From Lentisphaeria bacterium (GTDB lineage: Bacteria; Verrucomicrobiota; Lentisphaeria; Oligosphaerales; Oligosphaeraceae), in assembly GCA_016302725.1 (NCBI GenBank), contig JAEDNB010000121.1:1-6333 (forward strand): DNA of 6,333 nt, given 5' to 3'. Positions 6,206-6,333 of the stretch are shown piece by piece. A model generated the notes under the pieces. That model was given only the letters and a program-made list of their open reading frames with translations. It was not told the DNA's origin and did no database searches. The position numbers and the translations under genes are program-made. How positions within the stretch are numbered: position 1 is the stretch's first letter; each line of letters opens with the position of its first letter.

Positions 6206-6234
6206 AAACCACTAAACGATATTTGTGGTTTTTT
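6206..6234 (+). terminator. Probable intrinsic terminator of the feo operon
   Basis: AAACCAC (6206-6212) pairs with GTGGTTT (6225-6231). Past one bulged base, AAA (6214-6216) pairs with TTT (6222-6224) around a five-base loop. The T-run continues to 6234, so the + strand transcript has a hairpin followed directly by Us. The stem is AT-rich and thus modest, and it lies 128 bases after the feoB stop. Confidence 0.5.
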
Positions 6235-6277
6235 GACGCTGAAAGAGAAAAACAGGAAAAAATTCAGAAACCAGGGC

Positions 6278-6304
6278 AAAAAAAGGCCGGGGCAAAGCCC
6301 CGGC
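6278..6304 (-). terminator. Strong intrinsic terminator for a minus-strand gene beyond the right edge
   Basis: GCCGGGGC (6286-6293) and GCCCCGGC (6297-6304) form a perfect 8-bp GC stem with a three-base loop. Seven As at 6278-6284 precede it on the + strand. Read on the minus strand this is a GC hairpin followed, after CC, by seven Ts, a textbook Rho-independent terminator. It implies a gene transcribed leftwards from outside the window, converging with feo. Confidence 0.85.
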
Positions 6305-6333
6305 ACCAACAAACTGTTATCGCAAGAGACGGG

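Noticed and set aside
6079..6312. 77-residue minus-strand open frame in the 3' region
   Set aside because: It would start to the right of a strong minus-strand terminator and run through it. The product has a biased Phe/Ser/Leu composition and no recognisable domain.
1..6333. CRISPR array, tRNA, rRNA, transposase or phage genes
   Set aside because: No regularly spaced repeats, cloverleaf or rRNA-like sequence, or recognisable mobile-element proteins were seen on either strand.

Overview
This is a GC-rich bacterial window with all recognisable genes on the + strand. Order: the last codons of an unidentified gene, a large intracellular glycoside hydrolase, a low-molecular-weight (LMW) protein tyrosine phosphatase, and a complete ferrous iron uptake cluster (feoA, second feoA, feoB). 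It ends in about 255 non-coding, AT-richer bases with terminators facing both ways. The source is uncertain. The hydrolase type (GHL6-like barrel plus beta-galactosidase-trimerisation-like domain, no signal peptide) is common in polysaccharide-degrading Lentisphaerota, Verrucomicrobiota, Planctomycetota and some Firmicutes. Feo transport of Fe(II) fits an anoxic or microoxic habitat. An anaerobic PVC-group bacterium, such as a gut Lentisphaerota-type organism, is my best guess, at low confidence.

Layout. Positions 1-86 hold a C-terminal gene fragment. Positions 87-171 are a C- and T-rich leader without a Shine-Dalgarno site. The hydrolase occupies 172-2205. The spacer 2206-2388 is almost spanned by a near-perfect 19/20-nt inverted repeat. 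The phosphatase occupies 2389-2859. The region 2860-3005 is a leader with two strong stem-loops in front of feo. Then come feoA1 (3006-3218), feoA2 (3235-3456) and feoB (3463-6078), separated by 16 and 6 bases, so surely one operon. A 13-bp stem-loop abuts the feoB stop. It is followed by a probable + strand terminator (6206-6234) and a very strong minus-strand terminator (6278-6304), which implies a minus-strand gene ending just right of the window.

How the genes work together. FeoB is the membrane Fe(II) transporter with a cytoplasmic G-protein domain; the two FeoA proteins are small SH3-like accessory subunits. The hydrolase and phosphatase have no evident link to iron and probably belong to separate transcription units. 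I see no CRISPR array, tRNA, rRNA, transposase or phage gene, and no clear new multi-gene system. The most noteworthy items are the roughly 150-residue insertion in FeoB, the structured feo leader, the inverted-repeat spacer, and the hydrolase of unassigned substrate.
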